Source of the DNA: Afifella aestuarii
GTDB lineage: Bacteria; Pseudomonadota; Alphaproteobacteria; Rhizobiales; Afifellaceae
Length of the DNA stretch: 64,000 bases
Assembly (NCBI RefSeq): GCF_004023665.1
Contig: NZ_SAUF01000001.1
Coordinates: 1,288,501 to 1,352,500 of the forward strand
Direction: 5' to 3'
Positions within the stretch are counted from its first letter, which is position 1. Each line of letters begins with the position of its first letter. This document shows, piece by piece, positions 42,280 to 52,215 of this stretch. The position numbers and the translations under genes were made by a program. The notes beneath the pieces were generated by a model. The model ran no database searches and had not been told where the DNA came from. It saw only the letters and a list, made by a program, of their open reading frames with translations.

Positions 42280-42658
42280 TTGTAGACCTCCAGTCCAAGT
42301 TGCACGAGCCGGGGGATAATGCGTTCAGTCCGTGCCTTTATTGGCGTCGGTTCTGAGTGGCGTCCCCCGCCCCTCAACCTTCTCCGTTTCGAAGAAGTGG
42401 GCTGCCTCGTGGCTGCCTGAGGCCACACTATTCATCCGCCTTGCACAGGCAACATCAGAATGCCCGCGCTGCCGGCTTTGGCAGTCGATGTTGCACAATT
42501 GCCACGAAGCAGGCCCCAAACCCTAAGAAAACCTTAACGTGGACGCCGTTTCGCGGCTCTTTCGCGCCTCTGGGGGCCTTGCGCACAGCCTTCAAGGTCG
42601 GGGGCGGGGAGAGAATCGTGCGCCGAAGCCACACATTTCGGATGGGCTCAGATTCGGA
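42280..42658. other. 379-nt gap: porin leader and promoter region
   Basis: No gene is seen. It holds the porin promoter and small inverted repeats (GTGGC/GCCAC at 42409-42426). The GGDEF-protein gene ends just beyond it on the same strand, so both are separate units. Confidence 0.45.
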
Positions 42659-45292
42659 TCAGGCGAATCTCTGTTGCGTCAGCGGGGCCGCGTGGAGGGG
42701 AATCACCGGGGACGCGAATCTCTCTTCGAAAGCCTGGGGCGGCATCGGTGCTCCGGACAAAGGACCCTGAAGGCGGTCACAACCGGCGGCTGCCAGAGCC
42801 CGCCGCTGCGCCTCCGTCTCCACACCTTCCGCGATGACCATGAGGTTGAGGCTGTCGGCGATGCGCATGACCTTGCGGATGAGGGGAGGAGGCTCGGCTG
42901 CGATATCGCACATATGCGCCGGATCGATCTTGATCTCGTCGAAGGGCAGCGCTTTGAGCTGGGCGAGGCGCGTGAGGCGGCCGCCAAAACTCTTGAGAGT
43001 GAAGCGCACGCCGGAACGGCGCAGCCGATGCATCTTGTCGGCGAGCGCCACATCGTTCTTGCCGACGATGATCTCCGGCAATTCGAGCGTGAGGCGCCTG
43101 GGGTCGGCGCCGGCATCCAGAAGAAAGCGGTTGATCCGTCTGACGGCGCCGCGCTCGTGCAGCATGCGCGCGCTGACACCCACGGAAAGCGACAGCCGGC
43201 AGAGGTCCGGCCTCGTGCCCCAGCTGCCGAGGAGCGCGCAGGCCTGAGCGATCGTCTGGTGCGTCAGGGCTTCTGCCTGCCCGGCCTCTTCGGCGAAGCT
43301 TGCCAGCTCCTGGCTGCGGAAAGCCCCCCATCTTTCATGGTGCCAGGAGGGCAGGAGCTCGGCGCCACGGCAGTTGCCGTCGACATCATATTGAGCATCG
43401 AGCACGAACTCGATGTCGCCGCTGTCGATCGCACGGCGAAAGTCGGCGATTGCGCCGACATGCTCGCGGGCGGGGTTTCGCGTTGCGGCGCTGAAGACGC
43501 TGAGGCCGTTGCGGCCGGCGGCCTTGGCTTCGTACATCGCGAGATCGGCGTGTTTGAGGAGTTCTTCCGGATCGCTCTCGCGTCCGTCCAGCAAGGTGAG
43601 GCCGATCGAGCAGGTGGTCTGAAAGCGCTGCTCGTTGAGGAGGCAGGGCTGGTCGACCGCCTGCAGCACTTTCCGCGCCACCCTGTCGGCGTGGCGCATC
43701 GCCTGCGCTTCCGTATCCCCCAGATCCTGCAAAAGCACGACGAACTCGTCGCCCCCGAGCCGGGCGACGGTATCGAGCTCGCGCAGGCACAGACGCAGAC
43801 GCTGGGCGGTGCTGGCGAGGAGCAGGTCGCCGACATCGTGGCCGTAGCTGTCGTTGATGACCTTGAAATTATCGAGATCGATGAAGAGGAGGGCGCCGAA
43901 GCTTTTGCGCCGCCGGCTCGCGGCCAGCGCCATCGCCAGCCTGTCGTGCAGCATCTGCCGGTTCGGCAGGCCGGTCAGCGAATCGAAATAGGCGAGCTCA
44001 TAAATCTGCCGCTCATTGGTCTTGAGGGCGGTGACATCCGAAACGAGGCCGTGCCAGAGGACGGAGCCATCGGGCTCGCGGTCGGGCACGGCGCGACCGG
44101 ACAGCCAGATCGTGCCGCGATGAGGATGACTGACACGAAATTCCAGCGCCCAGGGCGTCATGCGGGTTGCCGAGCGCAACAGGCTTGCCGACAGACGCAG
44201 GCGGTCGTCGCGATGGACGGCGGCGAGGAGAGGAGAGGCGTCGTTGCGCACGTCGTCCGGAGTGACCCCGAAGAGCGGTTCAAGGCCGAGACCGGCATAG
44301 GGAACGGCACTGGTCGCGTTTGGGCGCCGCCGCAATTGAAAAAGACAGGCCGAAATGACGGCGCCGATTTTTTGCAGGCGCTCGTGCAGCTTTAGCTGTC
44401 CGACCGTGCCCGTCACCTCGCGGACCGTCCCCTCATAATAGAGTGTCTCGCCGGTCACCGGATCCTTTACGAGATGGGCGTTCTCTTCCACCCAAATGCG
44501 CTCGCGCGTTTTGTGGCGGTAGACCTCGGAGATGAACCTTTCCACCCGACCGTGTTCACGCATGGCGGCCTGGAACTCGGCCCGCCGCGTCGGGTCGACG
44601 TACCATTCGGTGGCGATGTCGTGGACATTCGCCAGCATCTCCGCCTCGCTGTCGTAGCCGTTGAGACGAACGAGCGCGGGATTGGCCGCAAGCTGCTGCC
44701 CGTCGATGGAGGAGCGGTACACGCCTTCCTGAATGTTCTCGTAGATGGCGCGGAACGTGGCCTCAGGCTCTTGCTCTATCCGGAGAGCCGGGGCCAGGGG
44801 GGCTTCGGGCGCGATGCCATGAAGGATGGCGACGCATTCATCGGCGCGCGTGCCGCCGCTCGTGAAGGCGCTCAGCGTGAGATTGACCCGCACAGGACAG
44901 CCATTGCCGCCGATGCAGTGCATTTCGCCGCTGCATTCCGAAAGAGCACCGCAGCTGAGGCTCGTCAGGCGCTCGCCCCAGATATTGCGCTCCTCCGGAA
45001 TTGCGAGAGAGATCAGGGAGCGGCCGGCGAGCCCTTCCGGCTCGAATCCGAGAAGGCTGGCGCAGCGATGGTTGATCCGGGTGACGCCGCCGTCGGCGAA
45101 ACGGATCTGGGCCGCGGCGACGATGTTCTGATCGAACAGAGACGCCGGCGCGCTCGTCTGGAGCGCGCTCGATTGAGGTGCATTCGCCTGAGGTACATTC
45201 GATTGCGGCCCACCCGTCTGCGGGCGCGTGACGGGACACGGCGGCGGCTCAGAATCCGCGACAGCTCTCGCACTCGCCGCTTGTTCCCCCAT
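42659..45292 (-). CDS. PAS-GGDEF-EAL protein with degenerate EAL domain
   Basis: An 877-residue cytoplasmic signalling protein. PAS-like domains lie at about 30-145, 165-290 and 300-430, followed by a GGDEF domain (about 440-600) with intact RLGGDEFVVLL and IDLDNFKVINDSYGHDVGD. The EAL-like domain (about 615-870) has lost key residues: EAL reads AELLP, the Asn motif reads LSVGVSARML, and DDFGTG reads LKSFGGR, while KIDPAHM and AEGVETEAQR remain. It is therefore probably a diguanylate cyclase with a binding-only EAL domain. The start ATG 45292 has AGGA 8 nt upstream; a TTG at 45343 has poor spacing. Confidence 0.9.
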   Translation of the reverse strand: MGEQAASARAVADSEPPPCPVTRPQTGGPQSNVPQANAPQSSALQTSAPASLFDQNIVAAAQIRFADGGVTRINHRCASLLGFEPEGLAGRSLISLAIPEERNIWGERLTSLSCGALSECSGEMHCIGGNGCPVRVNLTLSAFTSGGTRADECVAILHGIAPEAPLAPALRIEQEPEATFRAIYENIQEGVYRSSIDGQQLAANPALVRLNGYDSEAEMLANVHDIATEWYVDPTRRAEFQAAMREHGRVERFISEVYRHKTRERIWVEENAHLVKDPVTGETLYYEGTVREVTGTVGQLKLHERLQKIGAVISACLFQLRRRPNATSAVPYAGLGLEPLFGVTPDDVRNDASPLLAAVHRDDRLRLSASLLRSATRMTPWALEFRVSHPHRGTIWLSGRAVPDREPDGSVLWHGLVSDVTALKTNERQIYELAYFDSLTGLPNRQMLHDRLAMALAASRRRKSFGALLFIDLDNFKVINDSYGHDVGDLLLASTAQRLRLCLRELDTVARLGGDEFVVLLQDLGDTEAQAMRHADRVARKVLQAVDQPCLLNEQRFQTTCSIGLTLLDGRESDPEELLKHADLAMYEAKAAGRNGLSVFSAATRNPAREHVGAIADFRRAIDSGDIEFVLDAQYDVDGNCRGAELLPSWHHERWGAFRSQELASFAEEAGQAEALTHQTIAQACALLGSWGTRPDLCRLSLSVGVSARMLHERGAVRRINRFLLDAGADPRRLTLELPEIIVGKNDVALADKMHRLRRSGVRFTLKSFGGRLTRLAQLKALPFDEIKIDPAHMCDIAAEPPPLIRKVMRIADSLNLMVIAEGVETEAQRRALAAAGCDRLQGPLSGAPMPPQAFEERFASPVIPLHAAPLTQQRFA

Positions 45293-45636
45293 CGGCTCGT
45301 CCTCTCCAACCACCGGTGCAGATTCCCCCAGCCTTATGACCAATTTCCTAGAGGAACGATGCTCCCTGAACCTGTCTGGTCAGTAGGTGAATATAATATT
45401 AATTCTGACTGCGTATTTGTATTGTCTCCACCTGCAAATGTAAAACAGGTTCTGCTCGCCTATCAATTGTTCTTTTGTACGACTTTCGCGTCACCGAATA
45501 ATTTCGGATACGCGACGGTGCGCCGGCCGATGGGGCCTGCCGGCGTCACGTCCGAATGAATACCTGCTTGCGGTTTTAGGGGCGGTGCAGCCCGTCTTGG
45601 ACGGCGGTCTCTGACGGCAGAGGGCGCGTGAAAGGG
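45293..45636. other. 344-nt AT-rich gap upstream of the GGDEF gene
   Basis: A stretch at about 45340-45510 is markedly richer in A and T than the surroundings. It contains AATATAATATT at 45390-45400 and an interrupted hairpin at 45487-45514. It probably holds the promoter of the GGDEF gene. No gene is visible. Confidence 0.5.
45487..45514. promoter_or_regulatory. Interrupted inverted repeat in the AT-rich gap
   Basis: CGCGT-CA-CCGAA, loop TAAT, then TTCGG-AT-ACGCG: ten base pairs with a two-base internal mismatch. There is no T run, so an operator or leader structure is likelier than a terminator. Confidence 0.35.
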
Positions 45637-48201
45637 CTAACGGACTGGATCGCCGTGCGCCAGATCCTCGGAGATGGAGAGCGTATGGCCGAGGCGGCTG
45701 CGATAGGCCTGAAGGTTTTCCATCACCTTCTGGACGTAGTTGCGCGTCTCGTCGAAGGGGATGCGCTCGACCCAGTCGACGGGATCGGTCTCCGCCCCGC
45801 GTGGATCGCCGTAACGTTTCACCCAATCGATGGCGCGGCCTGGCCCCGCATTATAGCCCGCGAAGGTCATTATATATGAGCCGCGCAGATTGGTCAGAAG
45901 TTCGCCGAGATGGGCGGCGCCCAAAGTGGCGTTGTAGGCGGGGTCGCTCGACAGGCGCACGAGAGAGAAGGGAAGGCCGATCTGCCGCGCCGTATAGCGC
46001 GCGGTCGCGGGCATGAACTGCATCAGCCCGCGCGCCCCGACATGGCTGGTGGCCGACGGGTTGAAGGCGCTCTCCTGTTTGGAGACCGCATATAGAAGTG
46101 CGCGATCGACGATCGCCGGCTGCGGAATGTCCGGCGGGACGACGATGAGCGGCGCGCGCAGGGCCCCGACCTCGACGCCGCGGGCATCGGCACGGGCGGC
46201 GGCGAGCATGCCGTAATGCGGTTCGTTGATGCGCCGGGACAGCGTATCGAGAAGGGAAAGCTCGCCAGGACTATCAAGCTTGTCGCCGAGCGCCATGAAA
46301 AAGGCGCGGGTGCGGAAATTGTGCTGTGCCGCCGCGAGGCGCTTGATGGCGTGCACTTCCGGCCTTGCGGCAAAGCGCAGCCTGTCGAGTGCGGTCGGGC
46401 GCGGCCGGAGTTCGAGACCCGTATGGGTGAGGCCCAAAGCTTCGCGCGACAGCTGACCATAATATGTGGCGCCATGGCGGGCGGCGACGGAATAGGCCTT
46501 GGCCGCCTGATCGGCGTGGCCGCTCGCGGCATGGGCGCGACCGAGCCAGTAATAGCCGCGCGCGATGGAGCGCGGCTGCGTGGCGACGGCGGCGATCCTC
46601 GCAAAGTGCGCCCGCGCGGCACGCGGGGAATCGAGATATCGGAGTGCCAGCCAGCCGGCATGGAATTCCGCTTCGACGATCGCCTCCGGCGATTGCGCGG
46701 CATGGGTGGCCGCCACTGAATAAGCGAGGGCGGGGTAGCCTTCTTCCAGGAGCATGCGCGCCAGATCCTTGCGCAGCTCCCACCACCGGTCGGCATCGCC
46801 CAGCTTGCTGCCGGCGCGCTCCACCAGGCTCATGCGCAACGCGGCTTCGACAAGCTGGTCTTTGCGAATGAGCATGAGGATGCGGGCGTATTCCCAGGCG
46901 GGCTCGCCACGGAAACGCGTCTTGATGGCCATCAGGCTCGCGGTCGAGCCGCCGCGGTCGACGGCGGCGGCGACGGCACGTGCCAGCTGGTCATAGCCCG
47001 GACCGATCGCCTGGCCGACACGGATCGCCTCGCCCGTGCGCTTGTGCAGGAGAAGTCTGCGAAAGCGGTAGAGGTGGTCCTCTTTTGACAGCGCGTCGGC
47101 ATGCTCGGCCAGAATATGCGCCATCTGCGCGCTCGACAGCGATTCCTCGCGCCAGATCCGGCGAACGATTTTTCGGCTGCGCTTGTGCCAGCCGCGCTCT
47201 GAATAGATATCGGCGAGCCGCAGCCAGCCATCATCCGTCATCGGCGCGCCTTCGGCATAGAAGGCGAGAAGGGCTTCGCCCGTCGGACGCGTGCGCAGGA
47301 GCGCCTGTTCGGCGCGCAGCCTGAGGAGGTCGGGATCGGGCCAGTCCGGGTGGTCGCGTGCGACTTCCTCGATCGTAGCCGGGGCGAGGCCGGAGAAGGG
47401 CGCGCGGGCGACGAAGAAGCGGATGAGCTCGCGGTCGAAGGCGTTCGGCAGGGTCTCGGAGAAGGCGAGCGCACTCGTATAGGCATCGGCCGTCACGAGA
47501 TCGAGGCCGCGCTTCAGGAGGTCGGCCTGCGAAAAGCCGTAAGGCGGGCGGTCGTTCTTCATCCGGTTCAGCCGCTCAGCTGCGGCACCCATCGGGATCG
47601 GACGCGGGCGCGGCGCCAGAAAGGCAAGCTCCTGCGATCCGGTCTTCTCTGCAGCGTTCTCCTGTGACGGGGCCGGCTTCTCCGTTTGGGCCGAGAGCGT
47701 CTCGCCGGTTCCGATCGAGCCGGTGGTCGTTTCGGGCTCGACGCTGGCCGAGGCGTCCCCATCCGTCTCCTGGGCCGGGTTTTCATCGGCGCTGGCGGCT
47801 GCGGCGTCGGCTGCGGCCGTTTCTTCAGGCGCAGCGTTTTCGGGGGCCGCATTCTCGGCGGTCGAATCTTCGGATGCAGAGGCGGGTGTCGCCTTCGCTT
47901 CCGCGACATCGCCCGGCTTTGCGTCTGAAGTTGCGTCTGCGGCAGGACGGGGCGCGGGCATGGCTTCAACGCTCGCTGGGGCCTTTTCCTCCGGGCGTGG
48001 CTTCGGCAGCATCGGCGTTGCGGGCGCGGCGGTCGCCACGGGGGCTGAAAGCACGAGCAGAGACTCCCCAGCCGCGATGGCCAGGGCGAACGCTGCGGCG
48101 ATCGCCGCGAGTTTCCTGCTCGGCAAGATCACGTGTTCGGTTCTGCTTCCTTGCGGCCCCAGAGCGGAGGCGGTGCGCTTGCTCTTGCCAGGATGCGCCA
48201 C
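45637..48201 (-). CDS. Soluble lytic murein transglycosylase (Slt70 type)
   Basis: An 854-residue periplasmic enzyme that cleaves peptidoglycan to 1,6-anhydro products. After a signal region (about 30-58) comes a low-complexity part rich in Ala, Pro, Glu and Thr (about 60-200). A long alpha-superhelical region with repeat hairpins (about 220-650) follows, then the SLT domain (about 690-830) with catalytic Glu in [15 protein letters not shown] and the motif [13 protein letters not shown], and [14 protein letters not shown]. It is divergent from dapA, 47 nt apart. Confidence 0.93.
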   Translation of the reverse strand: MAHPGKSKRTASALGPQGSRTEHVILPSRKLAAIAAAFALAIAAGESLLVLSAPVATAAPATPMLPKPRPEEKAPASVEAMPAPRPAADATSDAKPGDVAEAKATPASASEDSTAENAAPENAAPEETAAADAAAASADENPAQETDGDASASVEPETTTGSIGTGETLSAQTEKPAPSQENAAEKTGSQELAFLAPRPRPIPMGAAAERLNRMKNDRPPYGFSQADLLKRGLDLVTADAYTSALAFSETLPNAFDRELIRFFVARAPFSGLAPATIEEVARDHPDWPDPDLLRLRAEQALLRTRPTGEALLAFYAEGAPMTDDGWLRLADIYSERGWHKRSRKIVRRIWREESLSSAQMAHILAEHADALSKEDHLYRFRRLLLHKRTGEAIRVGQAIGPGYDQLARAVAAAVDRGGSTASLMAIKTRFRGEPAWEYARILMLIRKDQLVEAALRMSLVERAGSKLGDADRWWELRKDLARMLLEEGYPALAYSVAATHAAQSPEAIVEAEFHAGWLALRYLDSPRAARAHFARIAAVATQPRSIARGYYWLGRAHAASGHADQAAKAYSVAARHGATYYGQLSREALGLTHTGLELRPRPTALDRLRFAARPEVHAIKRLAAAQHNFRTRAFFMALGDKLDSPGELSLLDTLSRRINEPHYGMLAAARADARGVEVGALRAPLIVVPPDIPQPAIVDRALLYAVSKQESAFNPSATSHVGARGLMQFMPATARYTARQIGLPFSLVRLSSDPAYNATLGAAHLGELLTNLRGSYIMTFAGYNAGPGRAIDWVKRYGDPRGAETDPVDWVERIPFDETRNYVQKVMENLQAYRSRLGHTLSISEDLAHGDPVR

Positions 48202-48248
48202 TATCGTCCGCCGCCACAGTCAAAAGGACAGAATTTTTGGGCCAAGTT

Positions 48249-49127
48249 ATGTTCAAGGGGTCAATTCCGGCGCTGGTGACGCCCATGCGCAACGGTAATG
48301 TCGATGAAGAGGCGTTCCGCAACTTCCTGGAATGGCAGATCGGCGAGGGCAGCCACGGCTTCGTGCCGGTCGGCACGACCGGCGAATCACCGACGCTGTC
48401 GCATGCCGAGCACAAGCGGGTGGTGGAATTGTGCGTCGAGGTCACGGCCAAAAGGGTGCCGGTGATCGCCGGCGCAGGCTCCAACAATACGCGCGAGGCG
48501 ATCGAGCTTGCCGAACATGCGGAGAAGGCGGGTGCCGATGCCGTACTGGTGGTGACGCCCTATTACAACAAGCCGAGCCAGAAGGGCCTATACGCACATT
48601 TCAAGGCTGTGGCGGACGCGATCTCCATCCCGATCATCATCTACAACATCCCGCCGCGCTCGGTGATCGACATGAGCGTGGAGACGATGAAGCAGCTCTT
48701 CGAGGATTGCCCGAACATCACCGGCGTCAAGGACGCGACGGCCAATCTGGTGCGCGCCAGCCTGCAGCGCCAGGCAATCGGCACGGAGTTCAACCAGCTC
48801 TCCGGCGAAGACCCGACGGCGCTCGGCTTCATGGCTCATGGCGGGCATGGCTGTATTTCGGTGACGGCGAACGTCGCGCCGAAACTCTGTTCGGAATTCC
48901 AGAAGGCCTGCATGGCGGGCGATTTCTCAACGGCGCTCGACTATCAGGACCGGCTGATGCCACTCCATCGCGCATTGTTCCTTGAGCCGAGCCCGGGACC
49001 CACCAAATATGCACTCTCGGTGCTCGGAAAGATGAGCGAGGAAGTGCGCTCGCCGATCACCACGATCGGAGAGGAGACCAAAAGCGAGGTGCAGGACGCG
49101 CTTCGCCATGCCGGGCTCCTCAATTAA
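48249..49127 (+). CDS. dapA: 4-hydroxy-tetrahydrodipicolinate synthase
   Basis: DapA condenses pyruvate with aspartate semialdehyde, the first step of the lysine/diaminopimelate branch. It has 292 residues. Key parts are [20 protein letters not shown], the Tyr motif [18 protein letters not shown], and Schiff-base Lys in [12 protein letters not shown] (about residue 161). The ATG at 48249 gives the standard start [13 protein letters not shown]. The open frame upstream is antisense to the transglycosylase signal region. smpB follows 23 nt later. Confidence 0.97.
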   Translation: MFKGSIPALVTPMRNGNVDEEAFRNFLEWQIGEGSHGFVPVGTTGESPTLSHAEHKRVVELCVEVTAKRVPVIAGAGSNNTREAIELAEHAEKAGADAVLVVTPYYNKPSQKGLYAHFKAVADAISIPIIIYNIPPRSVIDMSVETMKQLFEDCPNITGVKDATANLVRASLQRQAIGTEFNQLSGEDPTALGFMAHGGHGCISVTANVAPKLCSEFQKACMAGDFSTALDYQDRLMPLHRALFLEPSPGPTKYALSVLGKMSEEVRSPITTIGEETKSEVQDALRHAGLLN

Positions 49128-49150
49128 CGCAAGGTTGCAGTTGGATTTCG

Positions 49151-49624
49151 ATGGCGAAGAAGACGACGACGAACAACAAGGTTGTGGCCGACAATCGGCG
49201 CGCCCGTTTCGATTACGAAATCGGCGAGACGATCGAGGCTGGCCTGCAGCTCGTCGGAACTGAGGTGAAGAGCCTCCGGCAGAACAAAGCCAATATCGCG
49301 GAATCCTATGTGAGCCCGGAACGTGGCGAGGTGTGGCTGATCAACGGCAACATCCCGGAATACGTCCAGGCGAACCAGTTCAACCATGATCCGCGACGCA
49401 AACGCCGGCTGCTCTTGCATCAACGCGAGATCGACCGGCTGTCGCAGAGCGTCGACCGCGAAGGCATGACCATCGTGCCGCTGCGGCTTTATTTCAACGA
49501 TCGCGGCATCGCCAAGCTCGCGATCGCGCTCGCCAAGGGCAAGAAGACCCACGACAAGCGCGAGACCGAGAAGAAGCGCGACTGGCAGCGCGAGAAGAAC
49601 CGGTTGTTGAAGGAGCTCGGCTAG
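49151..49624 (+). CDS. smpB: SsrA-binding protein SmpB
   Basis: SmpB carries tmRNA to stalled ribosomes in trans-translation. The 157-residue protein shows [40 protein letters not shown] and [10 protein letters not shown]-type [16 protein letters not shown], and a basic C-terminal tail ([19 protein letters not shown]) that acts in the decoding centre. The dapA-smpB order is usual for Rhizobiales. Confidence 0.97.
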   Translation: MAKKTTTNNKVVADNRRARFDYEIGETIEAGLQLVGTEVKSLRQNKANIAESYVSPERGEVWLINGNIPEYVQANQFNHDPRRKRRLLLHQREIDRLSQSVDREGMTIVPLRLYFNDRGIAKLAIALAKGKKTHDKRETEKKRDWQREKNRLLKELG

Positions 49625-49653
49625 CCGGGCTCCTGCTGCGGTTCAGGGGCGGC

Positions 49654-50013
49654 TCACGAGAGGAGCTCGCCTGAGCTTGTGCGTCTTTCGGTGAGATAAA
49701 GCGCCCGGGGCGGAACGGCGACCCCGGCGAGCAGGAATGCGAGCACCATAAAAGCTGCTGCGATCAGATTGAAGCGCCGCACCGGCGCGCCGAAACCTTT
49801 TAGAATTTCCTGAGCGTCCTCAGCCTGGCTCGATGGCACGCGCAAGGCGACGCCGCCGAGTGCAACGCTGTAATGCCAGGCGACGGAGATGTGTTGCTGC
49901 CCCACCGGCACCACGACGATGCCGTGGGCCTTGAGCATGCAGATAGCGAGCGATGTCTGGCTCGGACCATAGACATGCGCGATCGTCGTCAGATCTTGTG
50001 TCGGCTCGGCCAT
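49654..50013 (-). CDS. DUF2007-like protein with C-terminal membrane helix
   Basis: A 119-residue protein. The N-terminal part (about 8-75, LTTIAHVYGPSQTSLAICML, HGIVVVPVGQQHISVAWHYS, LRVPSSQAEDAQEIL) resembles the small DUF2007 'signal-transducing' fold. A single helix follows (about 83-102, LIAAAFMVLAFLLAGVAV). Function is unknown. ATG 50013 has a run of G residues (GGGGGG) at SD distance and is preferred over an ATG at 50052. Confidence 0.65.
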   Translation of the reverse strand: MAEPTQDLTTIAHVYGPSQTSLAICMLKAHGIVVVPVGQQHISVAWHYSVALGGVALRVPSSQAEDAQEILKGFGAPVRRFNLIAAAFMVLAFLLAGVAVPPRALYLTERRTSSGELLS

Positions 50014-50117
50014 GCCATTCCCCCCCATTCCGATAACGGCGTAGCCTTTCAATCAATGTCGCGGCAAGGTTGCGCCGATGTCTGGATGCCGGCTGGAATT
50101 TCTTGGTTAGCGAACGA

Positions 50118-50840
50118 TTAACGCGGCTTGCCCAAGAGATTGCGGATCTCTGCGAACACGCCTTTGAACATCTTTTCCGTCAGAACACCGGTGTTCGTGT
50201 TGTAACGCGAGCAATGGTAGCTGTCGAAAAGGCGCAGGCCGCCTGACGCCTCGCCCGTGATTTCGTGCACCGCGCCATGGCCGAAGGGCGCGTCCTTGAG
50301 GCGCAGGCCGAGGGTGCGCACGACGCTGTCATGGGCGATGCGCCCGAGCGCCAGGATGGCGGCAAGCTCGGTGTGGCGGGCGATGGTCGCGGCGAGGAAC
50401 GGCCGGCAATTGTTGATCTCCGCGCCGACCGGCTTGTTCTGCGGCGGCACGCAGCGCACCGCGTTGACGATCGCCGCATCGACCAGCTCGAGCGTGTCGT
50501 TGGGATCAGCGCGGTATTCGCCGCGCGCGAAGCCATATTCGATCAGCGTGTCGTAGAGGAGATCGCCGGCATAATCGCCTGTAAACGGGCGTCCCGTGCG
50601 GTTGGCGCCGCGCAGGCCCGGCGCCAGGCCGATGATCAAGAGCCGTGCAGAGGAGGGGCCGAAGGTCGGCACCGGCGCGTTGTGCCAGGACGGCTCTTTG
50701 GCCCGCCATTCGTTGCGGAATTCGACGAGGCGCGGGCAGAGGGGGCAATCGCGGGGCGGGTTCGCAGGCGGACAGGTGCCGCGGGAGGTTTTTGACGAAG
50801 ACGGCAATTCCCCCGCGGCCGGGTTTTCAGCGTATTTCAC
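50118..50840 (-). CDS. Uracil-DNA glycosylase, family 5 (UdgB) type
   Basis: A 240-residue base-excision enzyme. Four Cys in the N-terminal part (CPPANPPRDCPLCPRL and further) could bind an iron-sulfur cluster. The UdgB motifs are GLAPGLRGANRTGRPFTGDY (about 72-91) and DSYHCSRYNTNTGVLT near the end, and NAVRCVPPQNKPVGAEINNC in the middle. It starts with GTG at 50840, overlapping the NYN gene stop by 4 nt (GTGA), so the two are translated together. Confidence 0.9.
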   Translation of the reverse strand: MKYAENPAAGELPSSSKTSRGTCPPANPPRDCPLCPRLVEFRNEWRAKEPSWHNAPVPTFGPSSARLLIIGLAPGLRGANRTGRPFTGDYAGDLLYDTLIEYGFARGEYRADPNDTLELVDAAIVNAVRCVPPQNKPVGAEINNCRPFLAATIARHTELAAILALGRIAHDSVVRTLGLRLKDAPFGHGAVHEITGEASGGLRLFDSYHCSRYNTNTGVLTEKMFKGVFAEIRNLLGKPR

Positions 50841-51478
50841 CGGGCGCTCGTGTCGACTTCATCATCATCGTCGTAATAATCGAACTCGTCGTCCTCATAG
50901 GAGCCGGGGCTGCCGTCGTTCTCGTCATCGGAGGCGGGACGTGTGCGGGCAGGGCCGGCACGACCGAATTCGGCTGCCATGTCGGCAAGCTCGAGAAAAT
51001 GGTCGGCCTGGCGACGAAGGTCGTCGGAGATCATCGGCGGTTGCGACTTCAAGGTCGAGGCAACGGTCACCTTTTTGCCTTTGCGCTGCAAGGCATCGAC
51101 CAGATAGCGGAAGTCTCCGTCGCCGGAGAAGAGGATGAGGTGGTCGATGTGCTCGGCGATTTCCATGGCATCGACCGCGAGCTCGATGTCCATATTGCCC
51201 TTGACCTTCCGCCGACCCTGCGCGTCGGTAAATTCCTTCAAGGGCTTGGTGACGATGCGGTAGCCATTGTAATCGAGCCAATCGATCAAAGGGCGGATCG
51301 AAGAATATTCCTGATCCTCGGCAAGCGCAGTATAATAAACCGCGCGCAAGACATAGGCTTTCTTGCGAAAACTATCGAGAAGACGACGGTAGTCGATGTC
51401 GAAACCCAGCGAGCGGGATGTTGCGTAAAGATTGGCTCCATCCAGAAATAAGGCAACTTTTTCACGCGCATCGAACAT
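50837..51478 (-). CDS. NYN domain protein (LabA/DUF88 family, PIN-like nuclease)
   Basis: A 213-residue protein of the NYN PIN-like nuclease clan. Acidic residues for metal binding are visible in VALFLDGANLYATSR, GNMDIELAVDAMEIAEHID and LILFSGDGDFRYLVDAL. The last 35 residues are strongly acidic (YEDDEFDYYDDDDEVD). Probably an RNase or RNA-binding protein; the target is unknown. ATG 51478 has a strong AGGAGG 7 nt upstream. It is divergent from rpoZ and coupled to the UDG gene. Confidence 0.9.
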   Translation of the reverse strand: MFDAREKVALFLDGANLYATSRSLGFDIDYRRLLDSFRKKAYVLRAVYYTALAEDQEYSSIRPLIDWLDYNGYRIVTKPLKEFTDAQGRRKVKGNMDIELAVDAMEIAEHIDHLILFSGDGDFRYLVDALQRKGKKVTVASTLKSQPPMISDDLRRQADHFLELADMAAEFGRAGPARTRPASDDENDGSPGSYEDDEFDYYDDDDEVDTSAR

Positions 51479-51504
51479 CGTGAACCTCCTATAAGACAAT
51501 GTGT

Positions 51505-51534
51505 TTTCTTGGAAATTTTTGCCGCACCAAGAAA
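51505..51534. promoter_or_regulatory. Inverted repeat between the NYN gene and rpoZ
   Basis: TTTCTTGG and CCAAGAAA, 8-bp perfect arms with a 14-nt AT-rich spacer, lie 27 nt before the NYN start in the divergent promoter region. It may be an operator for the NYN-UDG pair. Confidence 0.4.
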
Positions 51535-51663
51535 GTTGCCCACGCCTAAGTGAGGGATTCGGCGCTTTCAAGGCAGGCTGTTCGTAAACCTTGCGGGACT
51601 GTTGAAAAAGGCCTATGGGGAACCCAATTCCCGTTTTCGAACGATTTTTGAGGAGGTGCATCC

Positions 51664-52035
51664 ATGGCGCGCGTCACCGTGGAAGATTGCGTCGACAAGG
51701 TCGATAACCGGTTCGATCTCGTGCTTCTTGCGGCGCACCGCTCGCGCACGATCTCGAATGGTTCGCCGCTGACGGTGGACCGTGACAACGACAAGAACCC
51801 CGTCGTTGCCTTGCGGGAGATTGCCGACGAGACGATTCAGCCCGAGGATATGAAAGAAGATCTCATTCATTCCTTGCAGAGGTTCGTCGAGGTCGACGAG
51901 CCGGAGCCGGCTCCGGAAGAGATCGAAGCCCAGAGCGGCGGAGCAGAAGACGAAATGACCTTCGATCGGATGAGCGAAGAAGAGCTTCTGCGCGGTCTGG
52001 AGAGCCTCGATCCGCCCGAGCGGCGCGACGACTGA
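51664..52035 (+). CDS. rpoZ: RNA polymerase omega subunit
   Basis: Omega helps fold and hold beta-prime in RNA polymerase and mediates ppGpp binding. The 123-residue protein begins [20 protein letters not shown], then [13 protein letters not shown] and the conserved [14 protein letters not shown]; the C-terminal third is acidic. GGAGG lies 6 nt upstream. It precedes the rsh gene, the common order, though a strong terminator stands between. Confidence 0.97.
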   Translation: MARVTVEDCVDKVDNRFDLVLLAAHRSRTISNGSPLTVDRDNDKNPVVALREIADETIQPEDMKEDLIHSLQRFVEVDEPEPAPEEIEAQSGGAEDEMTFDRMSEEELLRGLESLDPPERRDD

Positions 52036-52085
52036 GAACGGCCTCAGCGAGATCGGCGGCGGGAGTTTTCCTCGCCGCGACGATA

Positions 52086-52113
52086 AAGCCCCGCCGGTGC
52101 GGGGCTTTTTTTT
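52086..52113 (+). terminator. Rho-independent terminator after rpoZ
   Basis: A 9-bp stem, AAGCCCCGC with GCGGGGCTT, and a 4-nt loop run into eight T, 50 nt after the rpoZ stop. Confidence 0.9.
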
Positions 52114-52215
52114 CGCACGGATGCGCTCAGCCTTTGTAAAGCCTATATCCGGCAAAATGGGTTGAAAGCGGTTCACTAGCCGCGCAGGGCTACAAGGCCG
52201 CGAGGACGTCTGGGG

